Made by a program: the position numbers and the translations under genes. From positions 489,655 to 553,654 of the forward strand of contig JAKLJX010000001.1 of NCBI GenBank assembly GCA_023150945.1: a stretch of DNA of 64,000 nt, read 5' to 3'. The notes under the pieces were generated by a model that saw only the letters and a program-made list of their open reading frames with translations, did not search any database and was not told where the DNA came from. This DNA comes from a bacterium (lineage in GTDB: Bacteria > Zhuqueibacterota > Zhuqueibacteria > Zhuqueibacterales > Zhuqueibacteraceae). This document shows positions 26,976 through 37,500 of the stretch, piece by piece. Every line of letters starts with the position of its first letter. The first letter of the stretch is position 1.

Positions 26976-27509
26976 GTGAAGCTGTGGCGCACGAGCCTGA
27001 CGTTCATCAGCGGCCTGAACGAGAAAGTGGGCGCCGCTATCTCCTGGCTCACCACTGTGATGATGCTGTTGGTCTGTTTCGACGTGTTCACCCGCTACCT
27101 GCTCAAGCGCAGCAGCGTGGCCGTGCAGGAGCTGGAATGGCATCTTTTCGCCGTCATCTTCCTGCTCGGCGCAGGTTTCACCCTCAAGCACAACCGTCAC
27201 GTGCGCGTCGATCTCTTCTATGCGCGCCTCACGCCCAAGGGCCGCGCCTGGATCGACCTGCTCGGCAGCCTGCTGTTTCTCCTCCCGTTTGCCGCGTTGA
27301 TCATTTGGACGTCCTTCACCTTCGTCAAGAATGCCTTTCTCATCAGCGAAACCTCGCCGGATCCCGGTGGGCTGCCGGCACGCTTCTTAATCAAGGCGGC
27401 CATCCCGGTCGGCTTCGCGCTCCTGTTGCTGCAAGCCCTGGCGGTGGCCGGTGAAGCCCTGCTCGTCATCCTGGAACTGCCCCTTCAGCCGCGGGAGAAG
27501 AAGAAATGA
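26976..27509 (+). CDS. dctQ: TRAP transporter small permease (DctQ family)
   Basis: A 177-residue inner-membrane protein with four transmembrane segments. The first includes WLTTVMMLLVCFDVFTRYL, followed by the family motif VAVQELEWHLFAVIFLLGAGFTLKHNRHVRVDLFY. It pairs with DctM and an extracytoplasmic binding protein to take up organic acids or related solutes with sodium. The start is a GTG at 26976 behind a strong GGAAGGAGGA site. Its stop overlaps the dctM start (ATGA), so the two are coupled. It lies 54 bases after rho. Confidence 0.93.
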   Translation: MKLWRTSLTFISGLNEKVGAAISWLTTVMMLLVCFDVFTRYLLKRSSVAVQELEWHLFAVIFLLGAGFTLKHNRHVRVDLFYARLTPKGRAWIDLLGSLLFLLPFAALIIWTSFTFVKNAFLISETSPDPGGLPARFLIKAAIPVGFALLLLQALAVAGEALLVILELPLQPREKKK

Positions 27510-28825
27510 ATGAAGCCGCCGCGGTGCTGCTCTTCCTGGTGCTGTTTGCCTTGCTGCTGCTCGGATATCCGGTGGCGTTCACCCTGGGCGGGGTGTCGCT
27601 GATTTTCGGCGTGCTCACCTTCGGGTTGGACTTCTTCAATCTGCTGCCGCTGCGCATCTGGGGCGTGATGACCAACTACGTGCTGCTCGCCGTGCCGCTG
27701 TTCGTTTACATGGGCGTGATGCTGGAGAAATCCGGATTGGCGGAAGACCTGCTGGAAACCATGGCCTTGCTCTTTGGCCGTTTGCGCGGCGGCTTGGCGA
27801 TTTCCGTCATCATCGTCGGCGCGCTGCTGGCCGCCACCACCGGCATCGTGGGCGCGACTGTGGTCACCATGGGTTTGCTGAGCCTGCCGACCATGCTCAA
27901 GCGCGGCTACAGTCCGGAGCTGACCACCGGCACGATCGCGGCCGCCGGCACGCTCGGTCAGGTCATTCCGCCGAGCATCGTGCTGGTGCTGCTGGGCAGC
28001 ATTCTCAATGTCCCGATCGGCGATTTGTTCATCGGCGCGTTTGTGCCGGGCCTGCTGCTCGTCGTGTTTTACTTGTTGTGGATCGTGATTGTCACGCGCA
28101 TCAGACCGCAGGCGGCGCCCGCCATGCCGGCGGAGGAGCTGGCGCGCTTTCGCGGCGCGGCCATGGCGCGCAAAGTGACGGTGGCTTTCCTACCGCCGGT
28201 TTTCCTGATGATTGCGGTACTGGGATCGATCTTCTTCGGCATTGCCTCGCCCACCGAGGCCGCGGCCGTCGGCGCCTTGGGCGCCACGGTGTTGACCCTG
28301 CTGCAGAAGCGTTTGAACCTTGCCACCTTGCGCCTGGTGATGCGCGAAACGACTTATCTCACCAGTATGGTCTTCATCATTCTCGTCGGCGCCACGGCTT
28401 TCGGGCTGGTGTTTCGCGGCATGCACGGCGATCGCTATCTCACCGAGCTGATTCTGAGCTCCCATCTCAGCCCGCACGCCTTTCTGGCGCTGGTGATGGT
28501 GGTGGTGTTCATTGCCGGCTTCTTCATCGACTTCATCGAGATCATCTTCATCATCGTGCCGGTGGTCGCGCCGATCTTCGTGAAGATGCAGGTGGATTTG
28601 TTGTGGCTGGGCATTCTGCTGGCGCTGAATCTGCAAACTTCGTTTCTCACCCCGCCGTTTGGTTTCTCGCTGTTCTATCTCAAGGGCGTCGCGCCGATCA
28701 CAGTGACAACGATGCACATCTATCGCGGCGTGGTGCCGTACATCATCATCCAGCTTCTGATGCTGCTGCTAGTGATCTTGGCGCCGCAACTGGCCTGGTG
28801 GCTGCCGAAATTCATGGGGCAGTGA
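27506..28825 (+). CDS. dctM: TRAP transporter large permease (DctM family)
   Basis: A 439-residue protein with about twelve hydrophobic segments forming the transport domain of a TRAP system. Typical signatures are VPLFVYMGVMLEKSGLAEDLLETM, GGLAISVIIVGALLAATTGIVGATVVTMGLLSLPTML, AAAGTLGQVIPPSIVLVLLG and NLQTSFLTPPFGFSLFYLKGVAP. Length is normal. It is coupled to dctQ by a four-base overlap. No DctP substrate-binding gene is found on either side within the window, so the substrate cannot be guessed from context. Confidence 0.95.
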   Translation: MNEAAAVLLFLVLFALLLLGYPVAFTLGGVSLIFGVLTFGLDFFNLLPLRIWGVMTNYVLLAVPLFVYMGVMLEKSGLAEDLLETMALLFGRLRGGLAISVIIVGALLAATTGIVGATVVTMGLLSLPTMLKRGYSPELTTGTIAAAGTLGQVIPPSIVLVLLGSILNVPIGDLFIGAFVPGLLLVVFYLLWIVIVTRIRPQAAPAMPAEELARFRGAAMARKVTVAFLPPVFLMIAVLGSIFFGIASPTEAAAVGALGATVLTLLQKRLNLATLRLVMRETTYLTSMVFIILVGATAFGLVFRGMHGDRYLTELILSSHLSPHAFLALVMVVVFIAGFFIDFIEIIFIIVPVVAPIFVKMQVDLLWLGILLALNLQTSFLTPPFGFSLFYLKGVAPITVTTMHIYRGVVPYIIIQLLMLLLVILAPQLAWWLPKFMGQ

Positions 28826-29616
28826 GGGCTGTGGCAGAATCAGTCCCGCACTGGACTCTCTGCCGCAACGCTGCCGCTGTGGTGAATCCCGCTTCCAAGG
28901 CGTTGCCCTTCGCACCTACCTGCCGCCCCGTGGGGATGTTCGGATCGCATTCCCTCTATCTTGCCTGAACGAAATCAAAATGCGGAGAGGTCTCGGCAAG
29001 TCACGCCCTCGGGAATCCCTCGATGTGGGGTTCCTCACCGAGGCCTAAGCCCTGCAAGGGCGAAATGTGATAGCGAAGGGCAACGCCCTGGATCGAACGC
29101 CACACCCTCGTTTTCCAGCCCCGAAGGGGCAGAATAAACCCGCCGGCTGTGATCAGCAATCCCAAACCTATCGTTCATCGCTTTCGTGGTTGTTCGACTT
29201 CAAAAGCGCGAAATATTCCTCCTAAAACGATTTGGTGCGGTGGAGTGCTTTCTGGTTTGCAGTGTCGCGCTTCCATGCTGCAATATTTGTGTGTTCTATT
29301 CCCGCAAATAGATAAAAACGGCCGGTCGACACCAGGCCTGTTTCGCCCTCGGGGGATTCATTTTCCAGCATTCTCTGATCAGACAAAGCGAACCGCCTTT
29401 TTTCGTTTTGCGCGCATCTTCTCCGGTACAGGGTCACATCCTCAATTGCGCAATCATGCCAGCGCCGGGGAGGATGCGTGCAGCATGGCACAGGAGGCCA
29501 CGGCTCTTCAGGCCAACGAAAAGCGCAATAGCCTCTCTCACCGTTTGGCTGCATTCATTCGAACAAACACAACAGCGCAGAGATCCCATCCCCAAAGACG
29601 CAGCCTCACCGCCCTC
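28826..29616. other. Intergenic region with palindromic repeats
   Basis: No supportable gene. A 205-codon plus-strand frame at 29149-29766 has no ribosome binding site and no domain-like pattern. The region carries the GCCC/GGGC element at 29049-29130. Confidence 0.45.
29049..29130. repeat. REP-like element with three GCCC/GGGC mini-palindromes
   Basis: Contains GCCCTGCAAGGGC (29049-29061), GGGCAACGCCC (29078-29088) and GCCCCGAAGGGGC (29118-29130), separated by AT-richer linkers including acaccctcgttttcca. This arrangement is familiar from interspersed intergenic repeats of many environmental bacteria. Confidence 0.6.
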
Positions 29617-29655
29617 AAACAAAAAACGTCCGGACGCTGGCTGCGCCCGGACGTT
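29617..29655 (-). terminator. Rho-independent terminator at the end of the first TonB/PorV locus
   Basis: On the minus strand a 13-base stem (AACGTCCGGGCGC / GCGTCCGGACGTT, one G-T pair) with a five-base loop is followed by TTTTTTGTTT. It lies about 220 bases beyond the stop of the Oar-like receptor gene and is oriented to end that operon. Confidence 0.8.
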
Positions 29656-29877
29656 GAACCGGAATCAAACGCGCTCGCTTTCACCTCGAAATGCGGATCC
29701 TCCGCGGATATCATCCTGAAAGGACCTTGTGAAGTATTAGCCTCTGCGCCGAGTTGTTCATCCTGAGAAGATCTCGTGCAGAACCCGGCACCGCTGAGTC
29801 ATTCGCCAGAATCCCAACTAAATCACAAGGCCAGGCTTCCACAAAAGCCGTGGTGACTGCGCCCGCGATGAAGTCTC

Positions 29878-32800
29878 CTAATTGAACAAATACCGCAATC
29901 CCACCTGAATCTGCCAGCGCGAATTCAGGCCGGCGTCGTCGATGAAGGTCTCGGACGGGCCGGTGAAATTGAAGATCGGCTCGCCGGTGCCGTCAAAACC
30001 TGCCAGCCGCAGCGGTGAGGTCGCCGAAGCGCTCGCCACCTTGCGCACGCCCCAGCTCGAACTGATCAAATTCGGAACGTTGAGCACGTCGACGCTCAAC
30101 TGCAGGGTTTGCCGCTTGGCGCCGGCATTGAAGGAAAAATCCTGCAACACGCGCAAATCGACGTTGTAATACCACGGATTCACCGCGCCGAAGCGTTCCG
30201 AAATCTCGCCGCGATGCTTGCTCAAGTACTTGTCCTGCGCGATGAAGGCGTTCAGCGCATTCCACTGTTCCTGCGCAGAAATCGTGCGGCCGCCGGCGTC
30301 GGTGTAAGGCGCCAGATTAATGTCATTCTGGTTCGCCGGAATGTAGATCAAGTCATTGCCGCCCTGGCCGTCGCCGTTGACGTCACCGGAATAGAGATAG
30401 GAATAGCGGTTGCCGCCCGAGCCCGCGAAGCGATTGCCCTCTGCCACTTCCACGAACAAGCCGAAATGCGTGGCGAGACTGCTCGACCAGGTCTTGCGAT
30501 ACGTCGCGCTGCCGACAATGCGATGGCGCTGGCCGAACTCCGAGTAGCTCAGCTCCGGCAGATTGGGATTGCCTTGCACCGGCTGATTCTGCCAGAGCAC
30601 GCTGGCAATTTCAGTGGATTTCAACTGGTTCTTCGCCTGCGTGAAGCTGTACGCCACGTTGGTGTTCAGGCCGCTGCTGAAGTTCTTGCGCAACTGCGCG
30701 GTCACGTTGAGATTGTAACCGTCGCTGGTGTTGTCGATGACGTAGATGCCGGCGCCGCCATCTTTGTTAATCTCATAAGGATTAGGGCCACCAGTGGGAG
30801 ATGCGCCTCCGTAATACGGCCGGCCGTCGCGCAGGAACCGCTGGGGCGCGACGAGATCGGCATTGCGCATGAACACGGCGTTGATGTCGTTGCCATAAAC
30901 CACTTCCAGCGTGCCGAGCATGTCGCTGGGCAACTGCTTGTCGAGGGCCAGATTGGTGACCCAGACTTGCGGAAACTTGAAATCCGGATCCATGGCGTTC
31001 AAATCGAACGACTGCTGCAGAATGGCATCGCTGCTGGTCTTGTGTGCCTCGGGGACCGTGGTGACGGTCGGATAGAGATTCGGATTGGCGCCGGGGTTGG
31101 AGATCACGTTGCCGACCCACACGAACGGCACGCGGCCGGTGAAGATGCCGGTGCCGCCGCGCAGTTGCAGCGAGCGGTCGCCCATCACATCCCAGTTGAA
31201 GCCCACGCGCGGCGAGAACAGCGGCTTGGCGCCCGGCAGCTTGCTTTGATCCACCTTTTCCGGATTGCCCTTTTCATCCAACGCGGTCAAGCCGCGGGAA
31301 AAAGGATTGTCCACCGGATCGGTGAAGTACATCGGAAAATCGACGCGCAGGCCGTAGGTGAGGTTGAAGAACGGCGACACTTGAAACTCATCCTGCGCAT
31401 AGACGCCGAGCTGGCCGACGTCGATGTTTTCGCCCTTGATCGGCCCCGTGCCGATCAAACCTCTGAAGTTGAAGGGACCGCCGGGCCGGTTGGGATCGGT
31501 GAGCGTGAAGAATTCCTCCAGCGAGGAGAAGGTCGTGCCGATGCCGGTGACTGGCGGCAGGAAAAACACGCCGTGGCGGAAAATGTTGAAGGCGTTGAAG
31601 AACGAAAAGTACTCGAAATTCGCGCCCACGGTGAAAACGTGCTTGCCCGAGAAAACGCTCAGGTTATTGGTGAATTGCAGAACGTCCTGATCCAAAATGT
31701 TGTGAATCGAAAACGGCTCATGGCCCACGGTGGTGTAGGTCACGCCGGCTTCGCCGATCTCGATGGTGGGAAAGTCGGAGCTGAACGGCTCACGAAAATC
31801 GCGGAAGCGGTTGTAGCTCGCGAAAAAGCGGTTGGCCAGCTTGTTCGAGCGGCTGTTCAACTCGAACGCGAAGGAGTGCAGCTCATTGTTGATGGCATAA
31901 CCGGAGTTTTGAAACGGCAGGCTCGCTTCGTTGGGGCCGCGGCCGGTGTTGTTGAAGCTCAACACGAAAGGATGCGGCGGCAGGTCACGCACCGCGTCCA
32001 GCAGGTTGTAGCGCAACGTGGCGGTGTGATGATCGTTGACGTTCCAATCCAGCTTGGCCAGCAGTTTGTTGTTGTCGGTTTCGTGAATGAAGCCGTCGTA
32101 GGCGCCGGGATCATAATTGTACACGCTGATCATGCGCTGGCGAATCTGATCCAGCACCGAGGCCTGCACGCGCGAAACGCCGAAGCCGGAGGTGCCGCGG
32201 TTCGCGACGAAATTCGTGCCGGGATCATCGCGGCGCTCGAGCTCGCCGTTCACGAAGAAGAACAGCTTGTTCTTCACCAGCGGCCCGCTCACCGTGAAAC
32301 CGGATTGGTTGAAGGCCAGGTCGGGATTGGCAATGACTTTTTCGCCCCGCACTTTGTTGCCCAATAGATTCTCATTGCGCACGAAGCTGTACACCGAGGC
32401 CTTGAATTCGTTGGTGCCGCTCTTGGTGACGGTGTTGATGCCGGCGCCGGTGAAGCCGCCTTCGCGCACGTCAAACGGCGCAATCGAAACCTGCACTTGT
32501 TCGACGGCATCGTAGGGCACGGGCTCGGCATTGGCCTGGCCGCCGGGCGCGGGGTCATCGAGGCCGAAGGGGTTGTTGAAGTAAGAACCGTCGAGCGAGA
32601 TGTTGTTGTACAGCCAGTTGCGCCCGCCGAAGCTGAAGTTGCCGTCGCTGCGCGGATCCAGGCGGGTGAGATCGCGCGTGCTGCGCTTCACGGAAGGCAG
32701 CACCACGACTTGCGCCGGTTTGATGAAAGTCGCCGCGCCGGTGCGATCGCTGTTCAAAACCTCGTCCTGCTCGGCGGACACTTCGATGCCTTCCATCGTC

Positions 32801-33174
32801 AGCGCCTCTTCCACGAGCTTGAACTCGAGATGCACGGTCTGGCCCAGGTTGAGAAAGATGTTTTCCTGCTTTTGGGCCCGGTAGCCGATCAGGTTGGCGG
32901 TCACGGTGTAGGGGCCGCCGACCTTCATGTTGGGAATGTTGAAGGCGCCGCCGGCGCGCGTGGCCGTGCCATAGCGCGTGCCGCTGGGTTCGTGAATCGC
33001 AATGACGGCAGCGGTGCCGGGCAGCGGCTGGCCCTGGCTGTCCGTAACATTGCCGCTCAGCGCAGCAGTAGTCACGCCCTGTCCCAGGGCGCGACCGGTG
33101 AGCAACGGCAGGATGCAGAGGCCAAACAACAGCACCGCTCCTGCCCACTGCAATCGAATCGGAGTGTGTCGCAT
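29878..33174 (-). CDS. Oar-like TonB-dependent outer-membrane receptor
   Basis: A 1098-residue outer-membrane protein. The signal peptide (to about residue 32, GRALGQ) is followed by a carboxypeptidase-regulatory-like beta-sandwich (LSGNVTDSQGQPLPG to LVEEALTMEGIEVSAEQ). A plug-like region has RDLTRLDPRSDGNFSFGGRNWLYNN and GGFTGAGINTVTKSGTNEFKASVYSF, a segment typical of Oar-type receptors. About 750 residues of barrel end in LRYLFN, with a terminal aromatic residue. The start at 33174 has an AGGAGAGGAG site. It is the last gene of the five-gene minus-strand locus. Substrate unknown; Oar-like proteins can export proteins rather than import nutrients. Confidence 0.92.
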   Translation of the reverse strand: MRHTPIRLQWAGAVLLFGLCILPLLTGRALGQGVTTAALSGNVTDSQGQPLPGTAAVIAIHEPSGTRYGTATRAGGAFNIPNMKVGGPYTVTANLIGYRAQKQENIFLNLGQTVHLEFKLVEEALTMEGIEVSAEQDEVLNSDRTGAATFIKPAQVVVLPSVKRSTRDLTRLDPRSDGNFSFGGRNWLYNNISLDGSYFNNPFGLDDPAPGGQANAEPVPYDAVEQVQVSIAPFDVREGGFTGAGINTVTKSGTNEFKASVYSFVRNENLLGNKVRGEKVIANPDLAFNQSGFTVSGPLVKNKLFFFVNGELERRDDPGTNFVANRGTSGFGVSRVQASVLDQIRQRMISVYNYDPGAYDGFIHETDNNKLLAKLDWNVNDHHTATLRYNLLDAVRDLPPHPFVLSFNNTGRGPNEASLPFQNSGYAINNELHSFAFELNSRSNKLANRFFASYNRFRDFREPFSSDFPTIEIGEAGVTYTTVGHEPFSIHNILDQDVLQFTNNLSVFSGKHVFTVGANFEYFSFFNAFNIFRHGVFFLPPVTGIGTTFSSLEEFFTLTDPNRPGGPFNFRGLIGTGPIKGENIDVGQLGVYAQDEFQVSPFFNLTYGLRVDFPMYFTDPVDNPFSRGLTALDEKGNPEKVDQSKLPGAKPLFSPRVGFNWDVMGDRSLQLRGGTGIFTGRVPFVWVGNVISNPGANPNLYPTVTTVPEAHKTSSDAILQQSFDLNAMDPDFKFPQVWVTNLALDKQLPSDMLGTLEVVYGNDINAVFMRNADLVAPQRFLRDGRPYYGGASPTGGPNPYEINKDGGAGIYVIDNTSDGYNLNVTAQLRKNFSSGLNTNVAYSFTQAKNQLKSTEIASVLWQNQPVQGNPNLPELSYSEFGQRHRIVGSATYRKTWSSSLATHFGLFVEVAEGNRFAGSGGNRYSYLYSGDVNGDGQGGNDLIYIPANQNDINLAPYTDAGGRTISAQEQWNALNAFIAQDKYLSKHRGEISERFGAVNPWYYNVDLRVLQDFSFNAGAKRQTLQLSVDVLNVPNLISSSWGVRKVASASATSPLRLAGFDGTGEPIFNFTGPSETFIDDAGLNSRWQIQVGLRYLFN

Positions 33175-33325
33175 ACTCCTCTCCTCCTTTGGGGTGGTTG
33201 AACCGCGCAAGTGAAGTGAATGGTGCTCATAATTTGGGCAGGGGATTTCTCATTGTCAAGTCAAGTTTCGCCGAAGCGGCGCCGGCGAGGGTGCCGCAAG
33301 CGCGCAACGGCGCTGCGTTCCCGCC

Positions 33326-33358
33326 AAATAAAAAGGGCTGGGAGCAGACTCCCAACCC
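33326..33358 (-). terminator. Rho-independent terminator after the PorV-like gene
   Basis: On the minus strand GGGTTGGGAG and CTCCCAGCCC form a 10-base stem (one T-G pair) with a four-base loop, followed by TTTTTATTT. It lies 32 bases past the stop at 33390, so the Oar-like receptor downstream is probably transcribed separately or by read-through. Confidence 0.85.
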
Positions 33359-33389
33359 TTCATCTACTAGCCACCCTGTCGGATGGTTT

Positions 33390-34454
33390 TCAAAATCCGA
33401 GTTTCAGCGAGAATACGTTGGAATTGTCGAAGAATTCAACCTGACGAAAGGCGTAATCCAGATTGGCTTCCAGGCCGCCGAGGTTGAGCTGCAAGCCGGC
33501 GCCCAGGGTGAGGCCGTAGATGTAACGGCTTTCGCCGGTGACGTCTTCGCCGGCGGTGAAGGCGAAGCTGTAGCCGCCGCGCAGAAACAGCTTTTGATCC
33601 AGCGAGTATTCCATGCCGAGGCGCGTGGCATCGTCATCGAAGTTGTTGTCCTGATACAATGAGGTGAGCAGCACTGAAGCGCGTTCCCCCATCGGCAGGT
33701 TGTAGGCCAGGCCGATTTCGAGCGAGGAGGGCAGCTCGTCCTTGCCGGCGACCACTTGATAAGGCGAGCTGCCGCGCGCCACATCCTGGGCGTCGCCGAG
33801 GCGCAGCAGGTCGGTGCCGCCATATTGCATATGCGGCCCCACGTTTTTCAACGCAACGCCGAGGCTCAGGCCATTCACCGCCAGGAGCTGGCTGTATTGC
33901 ACGCCGAAGCTGAACGCTAGGCCGGTGGCGCTGAGGCGGTCAATGGATTCCGAAACGATGTTGGCGGTGGCGCCGACGCCGACGCGGTCGGTGAGGGCGC
34001 GCGAGTAGGTCAATCCCGCGGTGATGAATTGCGGGGTGATGATTGCGCCGGTGCCGTCCGGGCTGTCTTCCGTGGTCACCGCGATATCACCGATGTCGAG
34101 CGCTTTGACGCTGAAACCCAGGGTGCCGAAGCCTTCGAACGCCGCGCTCACCGCCAGGTAGTTGACGTTGACGTCACCGATGTGCCGCATGTGCGAAAAC
34201 ATGGCGTTGGCCGAGCGCGTGGCGCGCGCCAGGCCCGCCGGGTTCCAGTGAATCGCCTCCAGGCCGCTGGCGATTGCAATCGCGGCACCGCCCATCGCAA
34301 GGTGGCGGGCACCCACCGGAATCAACAGCTCCGAAGCGGCGTTGGTGCCGGAGCGGCGTTCGCCGTCGGGTTGGTTCTGCTGGCTCCAGCCGCGGCCGCC
34401 CGCCAGGGCAAGCATCATTGCGGCCAGCAGAAATCGCTGCCAAACATTTTTCAT
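33390..34454 (-). CDS. PorV/PorQ family outer-membrane barrel protein
   Basis: A 354-residue protein with a signal peptide (to about residue 25, GGRGWSQ). The family pattern follows: ASELLIPVGARHLAMGGAAIAIASGLEAIHWNPAGLA, then repeated beta-strands to a C-terminal FSLKLGF with terminal Phe. In type IX secretion PorV shuttles cargo from the translocon to the attachment complex. Many FCB genomes carry several PorV/PorQ-like barrels next to secreted proteins, as here. The start has a CAAAGGAGA site. It follows the 1100-residue T9SS-sorted protein by 110 bases. Confidence 0.88.
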   Translation of the reverse strand: MKNVWQRFLLAAMMLALAGGRGWSQQNQPDGERRSGTNAASELLIPVGARHLAMGGAAIAIASGLEAIHWNPAGLARATRSANAMFSHMRHIGDVNVNYLAVSAAFEGFGTLGFSVKALDIGDIAVTTEDSPDGTGAIITPQFITAGLTYSRALTDRVGVGATANIVSESIDRLSATGLAFSFGVQYSQLLAVNGLSLGVALKNVGPHMQYGGTDLLRLGDAQDVARGSSPYQVVAGKDELPSSLEIGLAYNLPMGERASVLLTSLYQDNNFDDDATRLGMEYSLDQKLFLRGGYSFAFTAGEDVTGESRYIYGLTLGAGLQLNLGGLEANLDYAFRQVEFFDNSNVFSLKLGF

Positions 34455-34564
34455 GAGTCGTCTCCTTTGCGGAATCTAAACTCTCCTGACCCCTTGCGGA
34501 TCGAAACGGCAGGCACGAGGCGGCCGCCGCTCGACCGCAAGGGGAGAGGAGAACATGAGAGCTG

Positions 34565-37500
34565 TCAGAAATTGCGCAGGAACTGTTCTTCCCGCACGAT
34601 CGCCAGTTTGAGAATCTTGACTTCATTCATATCCGGCATTTCGAGGTGAGCCAGGTAAATGCCGCTGGCGGCTGGCAGCCCGCGCTCATTCTGCAGATTC
34701 CAGTTGAGAAACTGGCTTTCATCATCCTTGACGATGGTGCGCACCAGCACGCCCGCCAGCGTGAAAATGCGAATGGTGGCGCGCCGCGGCAGATGGCTGA
34801 AGGTGACGAAGCGGTTGAAGCGATTCAGCTCGGCACGATTGAAACCACGATAGGGATTGGGAAAGACGTTGATCAAGCTGAGATCCGCCTTGGCCGTCGC
34901 CAGGTCGCTGGTCGGCGCCTTGCTGCTGAAGGTGAATTTGTCGGCGGCGGTGTTCACGTTGGGCGCGATGAATTCGATACTGAAGGCCGCGCCCATCGGC
35001 TCCCGCGTGCCGCGTTGATCCAGCCACAGGTTCCACTGCACCGGGCCGCCGTCGGTGAGATGCACCGCCATGAAGTCCTGGCCGCCGGCCGTGGGATTCC
35101 AGCGATTGGGATCGTAATCGGTGTCGAGGATGTACACATAGTTGAACTGAAAATCGCCGTTGTTGAGGTTGACGCGGTTGGGATCATCCTCGGCATAGAG
35201 CTTGTGCAAATCCCACTGTCCGTTGCCGTCCCGGTCACGCACGACGATGTCGAGCTGGCGCGGCGGATCGGTTTCGATGTCAAAGACGCGGAACGGCACC
35301 ACCGTCTGGCCGGTGAAGGCATTGAGCGCAAAACCGGCATAGAGATTGGCGACCTGGCCTGCGCCGGCCGGCAGTTGATACGGCTCGCCGATATCGTAGC
35401 GGCCGTTGCCGTTCAAATCAGTAAAGCTTTCCTTGGCGAAGAACTCCACGCGAATGTTGCGGTAACTGGCCGCGGCCAGATTGCTGCCGTTGAAATTCGC
35501 GCCCAGGAACGCCCCGCCGAAGAAGATCTCGCCGCCGTGACTGCCGCCGGTCACCCAGCGGTTGCCGTCCTCCTCGACGTGATAATCCAACCCGGCGAGC
35601 GGCGGACCCGCCACGATCACCTGCAAACCCTCGGTGATGAGATAATCGCCGTCACCGTTTTGATTGGTTTGATTCGCGAGCAGCACTTTGCCGGAAGTGA
35701 CATTCTTGAGCTGCCAATGCCCGTTTTCGTCGAACGTCACTTCATACGAGGCTTCCTGCGTCCTGCTGGGATCCACCACCACCGGTGTCACGGCGCCGTC
35801 GCTGATGCCGCTGACGTGGCTGGCCGCCAGCGTGTCTCCGCGCACGGTCTGATAACGCACGCCCGGTTTGGTGGTCTGCGGAACCACCGTCACCACCGAG
35901 GGCGAACTCTCCAACGTGCGGGTGGTCAGGCCCGGCGTGCCGTTGAAGCTGTAGGCGGTGACCGCAAAGAAGTAGGTCTGGCCGTTGATCAGCAGCTTCT
36001 CACGCAGGCGGTCGCGCGCGATCACGAACGTGCGTTGAATGCCGCTGTTCCTGCCGATTTGCACCGGCAGCTCCAGCACCAAACCCGAGCCTTGGTCGAA
36101 TGTTTCCTGCGCAATGGTGGTGACTTCATCAACCAAATCAAACGTGGCGAGCTTGATACCCTGGTTGAGCGACGCGCCCGCCGTGGGCAATTGATAGACA
36201 TTGTAACCCTGGAAGGCGTAGCCTTTGTCAACCACGCCCTCAGTCTTGGCCACTTCCGTGGGATTCTCGCCCCAATTCAGCAGAATCTGGCCGTTGAATT
36301 CCGTGGCCGACAACACCGGCGGTTGCGGCGGCCGCGGCAATTCGAAGAGATTGTCGAAGGCCTCCTGGGCAAAGCGATCGGTGAATTTCAACACCGAGAT
36401 GCTGGAGAGCCGGTCAGAGCCGAGCGCAGCCATCACCGCGACCACGACTTCCTGCGTGTCGCCCAGCGCCATGGTGAACGGCCCGGAGGCGAGCAGCAAC
36501 CGGCGGTCACCAGGATTGGCATCCACCCAGCCTTCACCCGCAACCGGATCACCGGGCACGCGGAATTTGGTGACCGCGTTGCCGTTGGTGGGATCGGTCC
36601 ACGGCTGGGCGGGATTTTCCGGACGCGGCCGGAAGCCGCGCAGCAAGTTCCACCACTGCAGCGTGCCGTTGTAATCGCCACCGCGCGTGGGATCGCTGTC
36701 GGTCTGCCCCGCGGCGAAATAGGCGAAGGTGGTCATCGGCAGGTTGCGGAAGCCGCGGCGTTTCTTCAGGCCGAAGATGGCTTCACCAGCGGGATCCGGG
36801 ACCAGCGGGCCGGCAAAGAAATCGTAGCCGGAAGCCGGCGGCGGCAAACCCACCTGTGAGTAGTTGCCATCGGTGGAGACCGAGTTGTAGACGTAGCCCA
36901 GGCTCAAGCTCGTGTCGCTGCCGACGAAGTCATCGCCGGCTGCGCCGAGATCCGGATCAGCCCATTGGCAGAAGTACATGCTGTCGATCGTGGCCGTGGC
37001 GGGTGTGGTCGCCGTGCCTTTGTAAATCACCCGGAATTGTTTGAAGATGATGTTGCCCAGCGGATCCGAACGGCGATAGGCCCACAAGGTCAACTGCATC
37101 TCCAGGCCGATGGAGGGCGAGCCGTACATCGTTTGCACCGCGCTGGCATTGAGATCGTTGGCCACCAGCCACACCACTTGATCGGCGCCGGCCAAGCCGG
37201 GTTCATCCGCCTCCGGAAAGAGGATCGGCGAGCCGTCGGCATTGAACTGCGGCGTGTAGTGGCCGTCGCCCTCGGCATCATAGAACGGCGCGCCTTTGTG
37301 CGCCGGCCAGTCACGCCAATCATCGGCGTATTGCTGCCGCACCGCGGCGATTTGCGCCGCGGTCACCGCGGCCGCCGAGGTGACGTTGAGCTCGGCGGCA
37401 TCCTGGCGCAAATCCGCGGTGAGATAATCGCGGCGAATGCGCCAGACACGATCGACATTGGCGAGATCGTTCACGTCTTCCGCCACGCCCGGCGAGAGAA

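Noticed and set aside
29149..29766. 205-codon plus-strand frame before the Oar-like receptor
   Set aside because: It overlaps a terminator of the opposite strand and repeat matter, and it lacks a ribosome binding site.
30109..32367. 752-codon plus-strand frame opposite the Oar-like receptor
   Set aside because: Shadow of the receptor's codon bias; no signal peptide, domain or start signal.
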